Below, piece after piece: positions 14,967 to 27,944 of a stretch of 64,000 nt of DNA (positions within the stretch are counted from its first letter, which is position 1; the number at the start of each line of letters is the position of its first letter). Source of the DNA: Psoroptes ovis (lineage: Eukaryota > Arthropoda > Arachnida > Sarcoptiformes > Psoroptidae); contig PQWQ01000003.1 in assembly GCA_002943765.1 (NCBI GenBank), positions 3,533,501 to 3,597,500 on the forward strand, in the 5' to 3' direction. Position numbers and translations under genes: made by a program. Below the pieces are notes generated by a model that saw only the letters and a program-made list of their open reading frames with translations, ran no database searches and was not told the origin of the DNA.

Positions 14967-17900
14967 ATGTGGTCCGGAACAGTTGGTCTTGTCAATGGAC
15001 AATATAAATACTTGACAGCCGAAACATTTGGCTTCAAAATCAATGCAAATGGTGTTGCATTGAAAAAGAAACAATTATGGTCAATTGAACCATTTCCATT
15101 CAATGCGACATCATCATCGAATGGTAATGGTAACAGTAATAATAATAGTAATAGTAATGGCCGATCATCAGCAAGTTTAATACAACAAAATAGTATCGAA
15201 GAAATGGATGAATTAGAAAATGTTGCCATTAAATCACATTTGAATTGTTATCTTGCTGTTGATAATTATGGTAATGTTACATGTGACAGTCAAGAGCGTC
15301 ATGATGGTTGCCGATTTACAATTACAATTTGTGCTATGACACAAGAAGGTCAAGATGAAGGTTTGTCATTTATTTATTTATTTTGTTCTCAAGAAATATG
15401 TATTTAGTTAGATTAAAGTTCAAAAAATTAATGCTTTCATTTTTCTGTGATTTTCTCATTGAAAAAAAAATTCCTTTTATTTAAATATGACAAATTATCA
15501 CCCGACATCATCATCATCATCAAAACACATTTTAGATCAAATATCGTGGGCATTCCGTAACATTTCTCGAGGTTATTTTCTTGGCGTATCAAATGACAAT
15601 GGTTCAATCATTTGCAATGCAAAAATGCCACAATCAAAAGCTGAACTATGGCATGTACATCTTGTACCTGCTCGTGGTGCTACAATGTTTGGATTTAAAT
15701 CTATTGGCCGTAAACGTTATGCACAAATCATTTCATCAGGTAAATTATATTTTTTAGAAATTTTTTTTATCAAAATAAACATGAAAACCTGATTTTTATC
15801 TTTGATTTTTTTTGACATCGGAAATTTTTCAAAGGCAATCAAAAACAAATACAGATCGATTCGACAAATGTTTGGGGATCGGAAACATTATTTCAATTTA
15901 AATATTTTGATAATGGAAATTATGCATTGATACCAGCATCGACTTGTATTGGCGGTAAATTGAAATATATTTCTTGTGATGGAATTTGTGTAGATGCAAT
16001 AAATAATAATTCTAATGCAAATGGTTTTGCTAATGGCAATAATAATAATAACAACAATGGATTAATGAATGGTTCATCATCATCATCATCGTCAACATCA
16101 ATGCCACCAAAAGATTGTCTATTTACAATCGAATATCATGGCGGATTCATTGCATTTCGTGATAAATCTGGTCGATATTTAGCTGCAACTGGTAGACAAG
16201 CTGTATTGCGTACACGTTCAAATGCCGTCGGTAAAGATGAATTGTTTTTGTTTGAACCTGCACCATTACAAGTAGCATTTCGTGCTACATTCAATAATAA
16301 ATGGATTAGTATTAAACAAGGTGAGCTTTATTATGATGATTTATTTATAATTTTTCATTTTTACTTTTAATTTTTCATCTCATAAATTTTTATCGATTAT
16401 TGAATAATTCATGATCTAATTAGGTAATGAATTTTCATTTTTTTTTCTTCATTGCTATACATTATTTTAAAAATAAAATAATCAATCAATCATATCACCT
16501 TATTTTTCTCCATTTATTATTTTTCTATAATAATTAATCAAAATTAAGGTTATCGTTAATCATTATTACTATAATTGTTTCAGTTTTATCTTTTCATGAT
16601 AGCTATTGTTTCATTGATGATCAATGAACCTGTATGCCATTCAAATGATTTCTTTTTTGATTCATAATGAAAAATTTTTTATTTATTAGTTTCAATGAAT
16701 TCAAAAGATATGAATAGCAAAAATGAATGAATTTTTTTTCCTGTTTCATTCTGTTTGAAATGTGATTGACATTCTAAGAATAATGTAATAATAATTACAA
16801 TATTATTATTAATAATAAAAAGGGAATTAATTCTCATTCAATGGTTGAGTAATCATGCGGTAATATGAATATTTTTTTCTTTTGAAGCTTTTGTTTCTGA
16901 AGCTAGTGTTTGAAGTGGACAAATATCATTATTTGAAATTTTTTTCGATGAATAATGAACATTAGAAATGATAATATGATAATTTGATGGAACATTTATT
17001 CTAGCATAAGATAAGATGTTTATTACTATTTCTATTTTTTTTTTGTTCATTTAAAAATAAAAAATAAAACAATGAAGCACTAATATCATTAGATGATTAT
17101 TATTATCATCATCATTTTATAGCTTTTCTTTTACAATTTAAATATTCTTCTATCAATATTATCGTCTTATTTTTCCAGTAATTATCGTTGAACTTTAATA
17201 AGATAATAATGAAGATTTTGATGATTATAATTGTATTTCGATAATTAATGTATTTTCTATTTTTAATCACTATTTTTTTCAATATTTAAATTTCAAAAAA
17301 TACAAAACAGGAGTTGATCTATCGGCAAATCAAAGCGAAGTAACACAGCATGAAATATTTCAAATGGAATATAATGAAAAATCTGATTGTTGGTATTTAA
17401 GCACTAAAGATGGAAAATATTGGTCGCCAGGTGCTGCATCAGCCATACATGTGTCACAAGAAAATTTCAACACTACCAAAGGAATGTTTCGTTTATCATG
17501 GAATCAAGATGAAGGAACATGTTCATTATCGTTGATCGATGATGATAATGGCAAAACATTGAAACCATTATGTGCTAGAAAATCTGGTCAATTATTCACT
17601 GGTAGTAATGGTGAATCGATAAAATTTTACATAAAATTTATCAATCGTACTCATATTAGTTTACGTGCATCAAATTCGAGTGGTTTTATTGGTACCAAAG
17701 GACAAGGTAATTGTTTGTTTTTGTAATCTGTAATTTATTTGAATAATCTTTTTTTGTTTCTCTCACGAAAAAGGTTCATATAAATTAGAATCAAACAAGA
17801 CAATACCGGATTTATTCATCATTGAATATGCAAATTCTGATAATCCTACACAGTCGAGAGATGATCACGATTTAATTGATTCAACATTCAATTGTTGTTA

Positions 17901-18129
17901 TTTAAAATTAGCATCAAATGGAAAATATTTGAATGTAGTCGATGGACAAACATTAGCAGCCGATGCATCATCGATGGCTTGTGCACAACAATTTCATATT
18001 GAATTACGTACCGGCACATACATTGCTATACGATCATTTGATTCCAGTGCATATTTAAATTTAACAGCAAACGGTGCTGTAGTGTTGTCAAATTGTTTGC
18101 CAGAAAAAGCAACATTATGGGAATTTTGA
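14967..18129 (+). CDS. sn: Fascin, actin-bundling protein (singed homologue)
   Basis: Coding exons are 14967-15360, 15536-15739, 15835-16320, 17311-17706 and 17774-18129, all with phase-1 GT..AG junctions, giving 611 aa. Fascin has four beta-trefoil domains and cross-links actin filaments into bundles in filopodia and bristles. Hallmarks seen: KYLTAETFGFKINAN and LKKKQLW near the N-terminus, ELWHVHL and KRYAQI, VAFRDKSGRYLA-type and VGKDELF motifs, GVDLSANQ, DGKYW, ISLRASNSSGFIG, and a C-terminal ATLWEF like the vertebrate SLWEY end. The length exceeds the usual ~490-510 aa mainly because of Asn/Ser runs inserted in domain 1 (about residues 48-70) and domain 2 (about residues 215-245), probably in loops. 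The position of the regulatory N-terminal Ser (human Ser39) is Ala31. The intron at 16321-17310 is unusually long here (990 bp). Confidence 0.95.
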
Positions 18130-18881
18130 GCTTTTCTTAATTAATTTGTAATTCGATTTTTAATTTGTTTCCAAAACAATTCAATTCAATTCAATCAATT
18201 TATTCAATGATTTCTTTATTTTAAAAATTCCTTTTTAATTATTATTATTATTATTATTTTGTCTTTCATATAATCGCGATTCTAATTTAACAACAGCAAC
18301 AATCAATGACATTATTAACTGTCAAAGACATTGACAATGATCATGAAAAGACAAAATATCTTTGAATTTTTTCTATTTTTTCTTATTTTTTCTATTGTTT
18401 AATAATCAGCAAAAATGAGTTTCATCAAATCTTTCTACTAATCAAGCATCTTAAATTTGAAGCTTAATCAAACAGCTTGATCAATTTGAATTTATTGACA
18501 TTCAGATTTTTAATATTATCTTTAATCTTGATCTTTAATATGATTTTTTTTTCTACCAACGAGATGAAATTGAATTTCCAATTTTTATATGATTTTCTAT
18601 CATTTTTTTTTAATTATTTTATATTACTTAATTCAATCGCAGTTTTTCATACACAATTATTTTGCATTTTTCAAAATTTCTTATTAAATTTCTTATTAAA
18701 TTTTTAATAAGAAAATTTGATTAAGAAATCATTTTTGTTTTCTGTGTAATTCAATTGTTTTTGAATTTTTGAATGATTTCTCGATATAAAATGTTCCATG
18801 GGTTTCCTCGATTTAAATTTAATAACACCGAGAACCTTTCTTTTCTTTGATATTGTTTGCGTATTTTTTTGAATTATTGGA
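18130..18881. other. Intergenic: fascin 3'UTR and upstream of Lys-rich gene
   Basis: AT-rich DNA with a small tandem/inverted AAATTTCTTATT motif at about 18678-18720. No gene is seen. Confidence 0.5.
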
Positions 18882-20323
18882 ATGGAAAAATCTAAATCCA
18901 AAGTGAATGATAATGAACAACGACCACTGCAAAAAGAACCATTGGTCAAACAAACATCATCAACATTGCTTAACAATAATAAAAGTAAATCGTCGATGGA
19001 AAAATCGATCAACAAGAAAATTACTTTCAAAATGAATAATAGTGGTCGTAAATCGTTGACGAAAAAGTCTTCGAAAATCACTAATGAAAAAAGTAAATCC
19101 AAATTGGCAAATTTCAAAACAGCTAATAGTAAAAAATCAGCGACAAAAGTTGATAATTTAATAACCAAAACCAGCAATAATAAATCGTTGAAAAATGTTT
19201 CGAAAATTGATTCTAAAAAACAAAAAACATTGAAATCAAATCGTTCCAAATCTTTGGTTCAAAAAACAATGAAAAAAGATTCAAGTATGCAACGTAAATC
19301 ATCTACAACAACAGCAAAAACATTGACAAAATCAATGGCTCAATCTATGACAAAATCAAAAATCAAGCAGCCATCATCGATTAAATCGAAAACAAAATCA
19401 ATGGAAATCATGAAGAAATCATCACAATCATTGGTTGAGCCGCCACCGCAAAAAACCTCTGATATGCAATTGAATGAATCAAAGGTAAATCTGACAGCCA
19501 AATCAGCTAATTCATTGTTGAATGAAAGCAAAGAATCAAAAGAATCGTTGACAGATAAACAAAAAACTGAACAACGAATTCAGACAATATTGGCAAATAT
19601 TCAACGAGAACTTAACGAAATAAATGAATTAAATCATGTGATTGCTGATGATTGGGAATATTATTTAGAAACAACAGAATTATCTAATGATAATAATTAT
19701 GAATATGAATGGATTGATGAAAAAGATTTGGATAAATATCCAAAAGAACAAATTATTCGTGTTGATTATTTGGACAATGAAATGAAGAAATAATTTCAAT
19801 GATATTTTAATATGATTTTAATTTTATTTTTGACTCAATAACAATTTGAATTTTCCCATTTTAATTCTTGTATTTTTATCCTTAAATTCTTCAGAATAAA
19901 AGTGATGAAAAATTATCCACAAAAATTGTGCCATCAAAGGTTCGCACCATCGTCGATGGATTCATACCACCGGCTGAAGAAAAAAGTAAAAGCAACTATA
20001 AAACGGCTAAATATTTGAAACAAAATGAACCAATGATTAAGACAAAATCCACTAGTAATAACATTGATGACAATGATGAATTGAAATGTATTAAATCAAT
20101 ATCATTATCTGTACAAAAATCATTGGAAAAATCAAATCTAAAGCAGCAATCTATCAAAGCGCAACAACAGTCTATGAATAATCAAAGTCAAAATAAAGAT
20201 TTGACCATTTCACCAGCGAAAATGGAAATGTCTAAATGTCAAAAATCGAATAAATCTTCTACCGATCAAATAAAGCAAGAAATCATTGGCGAAAAGCAAA
20301 CCAAATTGGTAATTAATGAATAA
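18882..20323 (+). CDS. Lys/Ser-rich protein, family not recognised (two-part gene)
   Basis: A 303-codon open frame runs 18882-19793 from an ATG. It is very rich in Lys and Ser (many KSKS, KKSS and TKSM strings), so mostly disordered and strongly basic. Its last ~80 residues are different: a likely helix (RIQTILANIQRELNEINELN) followed by an acidic, aromatic segment around DDWEYYLE. A second frame at 19895-20323 begins right after a good acceptor (TTCTTCAG), continues the Lys/Ser character and contains VRTIVDGFIPPAEE. Joining them needs a phase-0 donor; the best I see is the weak GTTGAT near 19761, so the second part may be an alternative 3' end instead. I do not recognise the family. Basic low complexity would suit microtubule or nucleic-acid binding, but that is speculation. 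Confidence 0.55.
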
Positions 20324-20631
20324 ATGAATGAATGAATTCTAAAGAATAAGGTCACAGACCTTTGAAATATTAAAAAATTTTTTAATAAAATTTTGAATTT
20401 CAAAAATTAAACATTTTCCAGGCAACTTTTTTTTCGTTTGAAATTTAAAATTTCCAAGGAAATTTCTGCGTAACGTCGTTTTTGGATTTTGTTGGTTATT
20501 TATTTTAATTTTTGTTTATTTATTTTCAAAATTTATTTTTTAAGCCTTTTAATTTTTGTTTTTAATTTGCTTCGATTTCATTTTCGTTTTTAAATTGTTT
20601 TTACGATAATTATCTCGTTTTTATTCAAGTC

Positions 20632-20947
20632 ATGGGTGCAATATGTTGTTGCTTTCCCACACGACCATCCGATGAATCATTCACTGAAACCAGCCAGTTG
20701 CATGTAAGTTGCTATTTAAATCAGATTCAAGATGAATTAATTCAATTATTTATTTTTCATTTTTTAACAAAAGTATGAAAACATAAGCGAAGAAGAAAAA
20801 CGTCGCCGTGCATTGGAAGCGGCTGAAAAACGTCTGCAACAACAACAAATGCGTGGTGTACAATCAAATAATTCACAACCATTAAGAGTTGCTCACAGTG
20901 AATTGCCTGGTAATATTGATTCAAATTTACGTTGGCAAGTTTCATGA
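20632..20947 (+). CDS. SVIP: Small VCP/p97-interacting protein (SVIP) homologue
   Basis: Coding exons are 20632-20703 and 20774-20947, with a GTAAGT donor, AG acceptor and phase 0, giving 81 aa. SVIP is a short membrane-anchored protein that binds the N-domain of the AAA ATPase p97/VCP through a VIM helix; it inhibits ER-associated degradation and affects lysosomal p97 function. The N-terminus MGAICCCF offers Gly2 for myristoylation and three adjacent Cys for palmitoylation. Residues about 34-44 (RRRALEAAEKR) fit the VIM consensus R-x5-AA-x2-R exactly. The C-terminus NLRWQVS closely matches the LRWTVS end I recall for vertebrate SVIP. Length matches the family (~77 aa). The middle is shorter in basic residues than the human protein. 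The gene lies 309 bp after the Lys-rich gene on the same strand, with AATAAA at 21215. Confidence 0.85.
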
Positions 20948-23900
20948 TAAAATGGCCAGAATGAAATTTTGAGGACAATCTATCAATCATTCACCAATCA
21001 CTATCGATCAATGCAATAATGTTAATCATGAAATATGATGTGTTTTTCTAATTATTGATTAATATTGCACATAAATCTTGAATCAATACTTGAATTTTTT
21101 TTTTTTTTAAGAAAACGTAACATTAATTTATTGATAAAACTTTTTTTTCAAAGTGCTTGATACAAAATCATTTCAGAATCACGTCTATTATCATTTTCGT
21201 TATTTGTTTTTATGAATAAATTGCGATATATTAAATAAATAAATATGAATATTGTTGTAAATGGAAGTAAATATGAAAAAATTGTTGCCGTCATTGCTCC
21301 AATGTTGATTCTATTTCATATGAATCATTATCGTAAAAATTAGACGCAGCCCTAGATTTTTTCAAAATTTTCTAAAATTTCATAAAACTATATCATTAGA
21401 TTTTCATCATGTTTTTCAAAAATTTCCAAAGATTATAGCCTTAGATTTTTTCGAAATTTCGAAAAAAGATGGCGATGTGTGACATTCCAAGAATTTTTCG
21501 ATTTTTCAGAAAATTTGCAGTCTAAGGCCATAGTCTTTTGAAAAATTTGAAAAAATCTAAAACTATAGTTTCAGCAAATTTGATTTGATGAATGATCAAG
21601 CATTAATCAAATTCAACGCGTGAATCATGGCAATAATTTTGCCAATTTGCTGAATTTCAATTAAAATATAAAGTCCATAGTAACCGATTGGTGAAAATAA
21701 TTTCCTGTCAAGTTATTTGACACAATCTGTCATTCATTCATTCATTCATTGACAATCGATTCAAATTACTGTCAAATTCAAATGGAAGAAATGAAAATAA
21801 AATAATTTTGATGAAATATTAAGCCATCTTAAATGCCATGAAATATACTATTTTACTTCGTTTGACAAATTTTTGATTGATCAAATATCAAAATGGTTTC
21901 AAATAACTTTCAAACAGCTGAATGTTGATTTATTTGGATCAATAATTTGAATATAAATGGGCGAAAAAAATATTATTAATCAAACATTATCATTATTTTT
22001 AATGGACGGATGTATACAATGTATTTTTGCTGTATGATTTGCAATCAGGCCAGCAATCAGAAACCAATCGTTGAACCATCGCCCATATCAAAAAAAAAAA
22101 GAATTCTAAGATTATCCAATTTATTTATTCAAATTTTTAATTCATTGTCACGCAATTTCGATTTCATAATAATCATTCTTGATTATGATTTGATTCATTG
22201 TCATAATCTGTATGTCCATTCGTTTGTCATATTTAAATAATAAATCGATTCATAAAAATTAATTGAGTAAAATGTTGAATGTTTTCAATCAATAGTTGAC
22301 ACTTTGAATGTTATTTAATTTCAAATGGAATGAAACTGGAATTTTTGTCATATAATTTTCCACGTGATTTAATCTGTTTTAAATATGTATCAAAAATGAA
22401 AGTTATAATAAACGAATAATAACTTGTCATTATCCTTGCATTGTAGGCGTTTTGATAATGTAATTTAATGACTACTTTTATTTATTTACGTTCGGTAAAG
22501 ATATCAATGATTTGATGACAGCATTGATGGTTGAATGTTGTGGTCAAATAATGTTGTTGTTGTTGTTGATTATGGGCTGACCAACCCATGAATCAATCAA
22601 TTTTTTCTTTCATAATTTTCATATTTTATTTCTTAATTCAAATTGATAAATCTAATATTAAAATCGATCAATTTCAATCGATTTGAAATTTATTTTCATT
22701 CATTCATCGAAAAGGTTTCCAAACAGTCGCATCTAAATCCCAGAATTTCATCTCGATCTCAGTTTCATCATGGTATTTCAAGATATTCGTTTGTGAAATG
22801 AAATTTTAGATTTAAATTCAATATTTCCATCGATTTTCCTGTTTGTTCTTGATAATTAATATTTATTTGTCAAACGAATGTTCAAAATTGATGACAAAAA
22901 CCAAATCCAATCGATAATCAATCAATCAACAATTGGATCAATTTACAAGCAATTGAACAGCAGATCATCGAGAACAGCAGCTAATAAAGTCATCATCAGT
23001 CATATCATTATGCAAATTCATGGATTCAAATTTCAACGATCATCATTTGTTGCCTGGGATTTGATTTCAATTCATTTATCGTTGGAAAATAATGAAATAA
23101 ATCCATAAGCCATAAGCTAACAATTGCGATTGCTGTTCACGGCTAATCTGTTGTTCACCATTCAACAATCAATCGTTCTCTCAGCAAAATTTAGCTGCTT
23201 GTCATTTTGCTTGTTGCCAATGGTAACCAGAGTGGAAAACAATCACGTTTTTTTGCTTTCTGGTTGAAAACTAAATATTTGAAATTGAAGAAATTGAATG
23301 GAAAATCAAAATTTAAAACCGACAAATTTTCAATTTACCATTTTACAATGAAAATATTGAATATCGAATAAATACATTGAATGGTATTGGTTGCAACAAG
23401 AGACGATCAACAAGATCGAAAAAAAATCGTTCTCATTCTTCTCCACGTTCATTTATTTGCCACCAAAAAAAAAAAAAAAAAAACGATTGTCAAAAGGTGT
23501 TGCTTTACACTTGTTTATTCATCATCGATACTTGTCGTTATTTGATGGCAAAATTTTTGTTCTTCGTCGTAGTCATTTGGCTAGAAATTGATCCGAACAA
23601 TAACGCCAAACACTGACGATCGATATTCAATGATCAACGATATATTAAAGTACAGCAAAAACCAAAACGATTTACAAAAAAAAACAGATATAAAATCGGT
23701 TGAAAAATTTGTACAAAAATCATTGAGTTGGATTATTGAACGATTTGCAAGAATTATGGCGAATCATTGTATTGACATTTACTCTGTAAAAAATGGAGAA
23801 CAATTATCGACGATTATTGATGAATTTCATTATTGAACAATGACGAATTGAACGAATTGAAGACATGAACAGTTTAAACAAAAAAGTAAATCATTGAACA

Positions 23901-25398
23901 TTCAAAGTCAAAATGTTAAAAATCATCATTCAATTGGTTTGATTGATTTGATCTCAAATGAAAAATTATTTCAATCATTATTATTATTATTGTAATTATT
24001 AACGAACATGGAGCTACTAGTTTTCAATATTTTTTCATTTTATTTTATTTAATTTCTTCAGCAATCAAAGAATTCGTTGAATATCTTTTGCATTTTTATG
24101 GCATTATTTCCGATTTCATTATCAATAGATCATTATCATCTTCGTTATATTCAAGAGAAACAAATCAGCAAATATATATGCGGCTTCAAGTTTTTCATTT
24201 TCGATTCAAAAATTATCGCAATTTTTGATCAGTAGTAGCGAAGAGAAGAAAAAGCCTTAAATAATGCTATAATTTTGCCAAAAAAATTTGGCGATCATAT
24301 CATTTGTGATATTAATATTGAATCTGGTGGCTCATCTGGTGATGGTTTTCTACTATGATCAACTCATGATTGAAATTATTTTTGCGTATGAGAAAAACAA
24401 ACAAATCAAAGTATGATGACTAAAATCAATATCGAGATCATCAATATCGTTTGCAAACGATGATGCTTGACGTCATTTTAATTATGAATGTATGAGAAAA
24501 AAAAATTGATCAATAATTAAATGGACGAATGCGAATGAACCAATGAATTAATATAAAAAAAAGAAAAATTAATCGATTCATATTCGTAAATAATACTAAT
24601 AATATGAATATCAATATAAGCAAATCATCATTGAAAAAAATAATCGATGAATCTTCCATCATTATTATTATTATTATTGCTATTGGTGATCATATGTATT
24701 TTGAATTAAAGCCAAAATATATTTTATTATTGATTGATTGATGAATACATGTGGCATATAAATTTATTGCTATATGTGTGCAAAGTTCAAAATAATAATT
24801 TTTCTATTTTCCAAAACAAGCATCGAAGAAGAATTTGTACCTATTGGTTTTTTGATGCAAAATTCAAGTCCAACTTGAATTTATTTTCATTTAATCTTTA
24901 ATTTTTAGCCTTTAGAATTACAGGTAAGTATTTTGATTGATTAACTCTTTATTCTCTCTCTTTTTTCCATTCAATAAAAACAAATCATAAACAATAATTG
25001 AATAGATGCCATCGAGGCTATCTTAAAATGAGAACAAATATCATTTTACAGGAAAAAAATAATGAAACAAACAGAGGAAAACGAAAAGATTTGAATCCAA
25101 ATTATTTGGATCAAATTTCGATACCGATATTAAGATAGATCGTATGGTATCTATTCCATTATTTGACTAATTCAACGGTTTGCATGCAATTTTTGATTTT
25201 AATAATTTTAAATTTTATTTCATTAAATTTTTACCCATTTCAAATTATAAATTATATATCAAAATATTGAATAAAATCTTAGCAATTTTGAATGTAAAAA
25301 TAAATATAAATATTGTTCAATAAAAACTTTTGTTTTTTTCATCTGAGGAAAATGGAATCACAATTTCAATCAATTTGTTTGTTTTTTTTTCATTTTGT
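20948..25398. other. Intergenic AT-rich DNA with a decayed repeat; no firm gene
   Basis: A likely SVIP poly(A) signal lies at 21215-21220. A degenerate direct/inverted repeat occupies about 21340-21580. Short frames at 22878-23108 and 23588-23836 have mixed composition but no recognisable domain (see findings). An A run lies at 23465-23482. The right edge holds the syntrophin 3'UTR, with AATAAA on the minus strand at 25214-25219. Confidence 0.5.
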
Positions 25399-27944
25399 TC
25401 ATTGCGAATGTATGGAATTTTTCTTTTGGATTGAATTTAGATTCATTTCAATAACTTGAGCTGCAAGGAATGATTGTAGAATGAATACGAATGTTTGTGC
25501 ATTTTGTACAAGATTTAATTTCAGCTAATTTTAAAAAAATAGATTAATAAATAATTAATTTATTGATTGAATCATTTGCTTAAGCATAAATACCTGCTGA
25601 TTATCATTACCATAAATGAATATAATCATTTTATCACCATCGTCCATTGTTGAATGTAGCTGTTTATATGGAATTTGATATAATAATCGTCCCGATTTTG
25701 TTTCAATGATGCTAATGCCTTTCTTATAATGCAGACGTAATATACATTCAATGAAATCAATTTCGGTTAAGCAAGCTGGAAAAAAAGAAAGGGGTAAAAT
25801 TCAGGTGTTAATGAATTTAAAATGAAAAAGAGACTCACCTATCGATACTGTTTGTAGCTGCCGTACATAATCAAATGTACAAAGAATTATTTTTTTTGAA
25901 AATTGACTTATTTCACTGTAAAGTTGTGCTGAAAATAATTTCGATTGTACACCAGTACTTGTACCGGTACGTATCATTACTGTTATTGGTGATGCATTGA
26001 AATTATCATTTATCGATGTTGAATTGGTTGTTGTTGCTGTAGTTGCTAATGAATTATCTTGTAATAATGAAGATAATGATGATGTTGAAGATGAATTTAA
26101 TTGTTGTAATTGATGCTGTTGTTGCAATTTGTCTATATTTTTTGCGACGTTTTGCTGATTATTATTCAAATAAATGAATCTTGTTTGTAATAAAGGCCAC
26201 AGTAGTTTATAATCAATCAATTCATTTCCAATAAATGGAAATTTATCATAAAAATATAAATCTCTTGTTGTTAATATCAAAAATATTGGTGACCATTTTG
26301 ATCGCTTCTCATATTGTTCAAATAATGATAAATTTGAATTATCAGATGAATTAATAGAATCATTTCGATCATTATCTTGATTTTCATTATCATTAAATGG
26401 TAAAATATAATCTTTATGTTCTAAAAACCATCCTAAATAAGTTATTCTAGATGTATTGAAATAACTAAATGATTTACGTTGATTAATTTTTTTCATTATT
26501 CTAACATTTAATTCACTGATTAATTTATGTATTGCACAAAACCATGATGTACACTTGGATTGATTATAGAAACGTATTACTATTGCTTTTGATAAATTTG
26601 GTGATTGAATAACAATCACCTGTTGGGCTGTTCTTGATAATAATTGATGCTGTTTACTATTGTTAGCATTAATATTTTTATTGATATTAATTTTTTTATT
26701 ATTCATAGCCATCGATTCACTGTTATTATTATTAGAAATGACAATCGAATTATCACCACCTGTTGCTGAATTATAATCCGATTCAGGTGAATAACTGGGC
26801 GATTTATGGTTCGGATTTAATTTTGAATGAACATTATGGATGAGTTGTATACGACGTACAAATGCTCCATATAATGGAATTATTTTTGATTCAATTTTTT
26901 GTTGTTGTTTTTTAGCATCATTGGTTGTTGTTGTTGTTGTTGAAGATGAAGATGTTGTCGATGATGATGATGTTATCAGTTCATTATCGTTTTCATAATT
27001 TAAATCTTTGATATTCGAATCATTATTAGTGAAACAATTTAATTGAATAAAATTTTGCTCTGGTAATGTCCATCCAATGTCATTCAATATGGAAGCTTTA
27101 CGAAAATACGGAACGACTTCGGGCAGATATTTCACTATTAATGAATAAGATGTACAAACTTTGAATCAGTTTTGTTTTTCAATTTCATTTTTTAAACCAG
27201 AAATGATAATTATTGATACAAAACAAAACATAACGGTTTACAAAATCGAACAAAAACAAAAGCCCAAATTTCGGTATCATAGGGTTCATGAGTGTTTGGT
27301 TTGGATTGGTATAATTGTGTATGATCATGCAATTTGTTTGAACCATATTTGACGGGGGGAGGGAACATTCAATAGAAAAATTAGTAAATATTAGTATTTT
27401 AATATCATTCAATGGGAAAAAATACATGCATTACATGCCCAACAATTGTATCATTCAAATTTCATTTGAACAAACCTTCAAGATTAACAATTTCACCGGC
27501 ATTTTTTAATGCTTGTACAGCTTCTTCATGTGTAGCTTCACGTAGATTACAATTATTTACGGCTAATATTGCATCACCAACAAATAGTTGACCAGTCGAA
27601 TCAGCTGCTAAACCTTTGAATATTTTCGATATCAATATTGGCATACGATTTTCTTTGCCACCTTTAATGCTGATACCTAAACCTTCCTGGGGTTTCTTGC
27701 GTATAGTAATCAGACGTTTACGATTGGCGAGCTCATCGCACTCATTTGGTATCTCAAAATCATTAAAATTATTGGCAATTTTTTCCAATGAATCTTCAAT
27801 CGTAATTTTGAGTGAATCTTCCAACAAATCGGCCGTCATACGGCACCATACATTTTTGATTAAAATTTCAGCTACACCGGTACGTCTAATAAGATTACCA
27901 TTTCGCAACGCTGTTATTTCATCATTTTTTTCTTTTTCAGACAT
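25399..27944 (-). CDS. Syn1: Alpha/beta-type syntrophin (dystrophin-associated PDZ adaptor)
   Basis: Minus-strand coding exons are 27944-27476, 27134-25839, 25775-25594 and 25524-25399; phases agree, giving 690 aa. Syntrophins sit under the membrane in the dystrophin complex and recruit channels and signalling enzymes. The order is as in the family: split PH1 first half (VAEILIKNVWCRMTADLLED, residues 24-43), inserted PDZ (about 77-158, with GLGISI as carboxylate-binding loop), VKYLPEVVPYFRKAS joining to PH1 second half, PH2 ending near RTGTSTGVQSKLFSA, and the syntrophin-unique C-terminus (DFIECILRLHYKKGIS, STMDDGDKM, FVFILQSFLAAQV). Long Ser/Thr/Asn/Gln insertions in the PH domains account for the extra length over ~500-540 aa. 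The start at 27944 is chosen because the PH core follows 20 residues later; an in-frame upstream ATG at 28019 is possible. The PH1-PDZ junction sequence fits alpha/beta better than gamma syntrophins. Confidence 0.92.

Noticed and set aside
18704..19249. 181-codon reverse frame opposite the Lys-rich gene
   Set aside because: It is the complement of Lys/Ser codon runs, giving Leu/Phe/Asp strings; the forward strand has the better start and composition.
24900..24930. Tiny exon-like AG..ACAG|GTAAGT arrangement
   Set aside because: It could be a leader exon of an unknown plus-strand gene, but nothing coding can be attached to it.
27161..27427. Open frames on both strands inside the first syntrophin intron
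   Set aside because: They lie in the intron between 27135 and 27475 and have no domain or conserved pattern.
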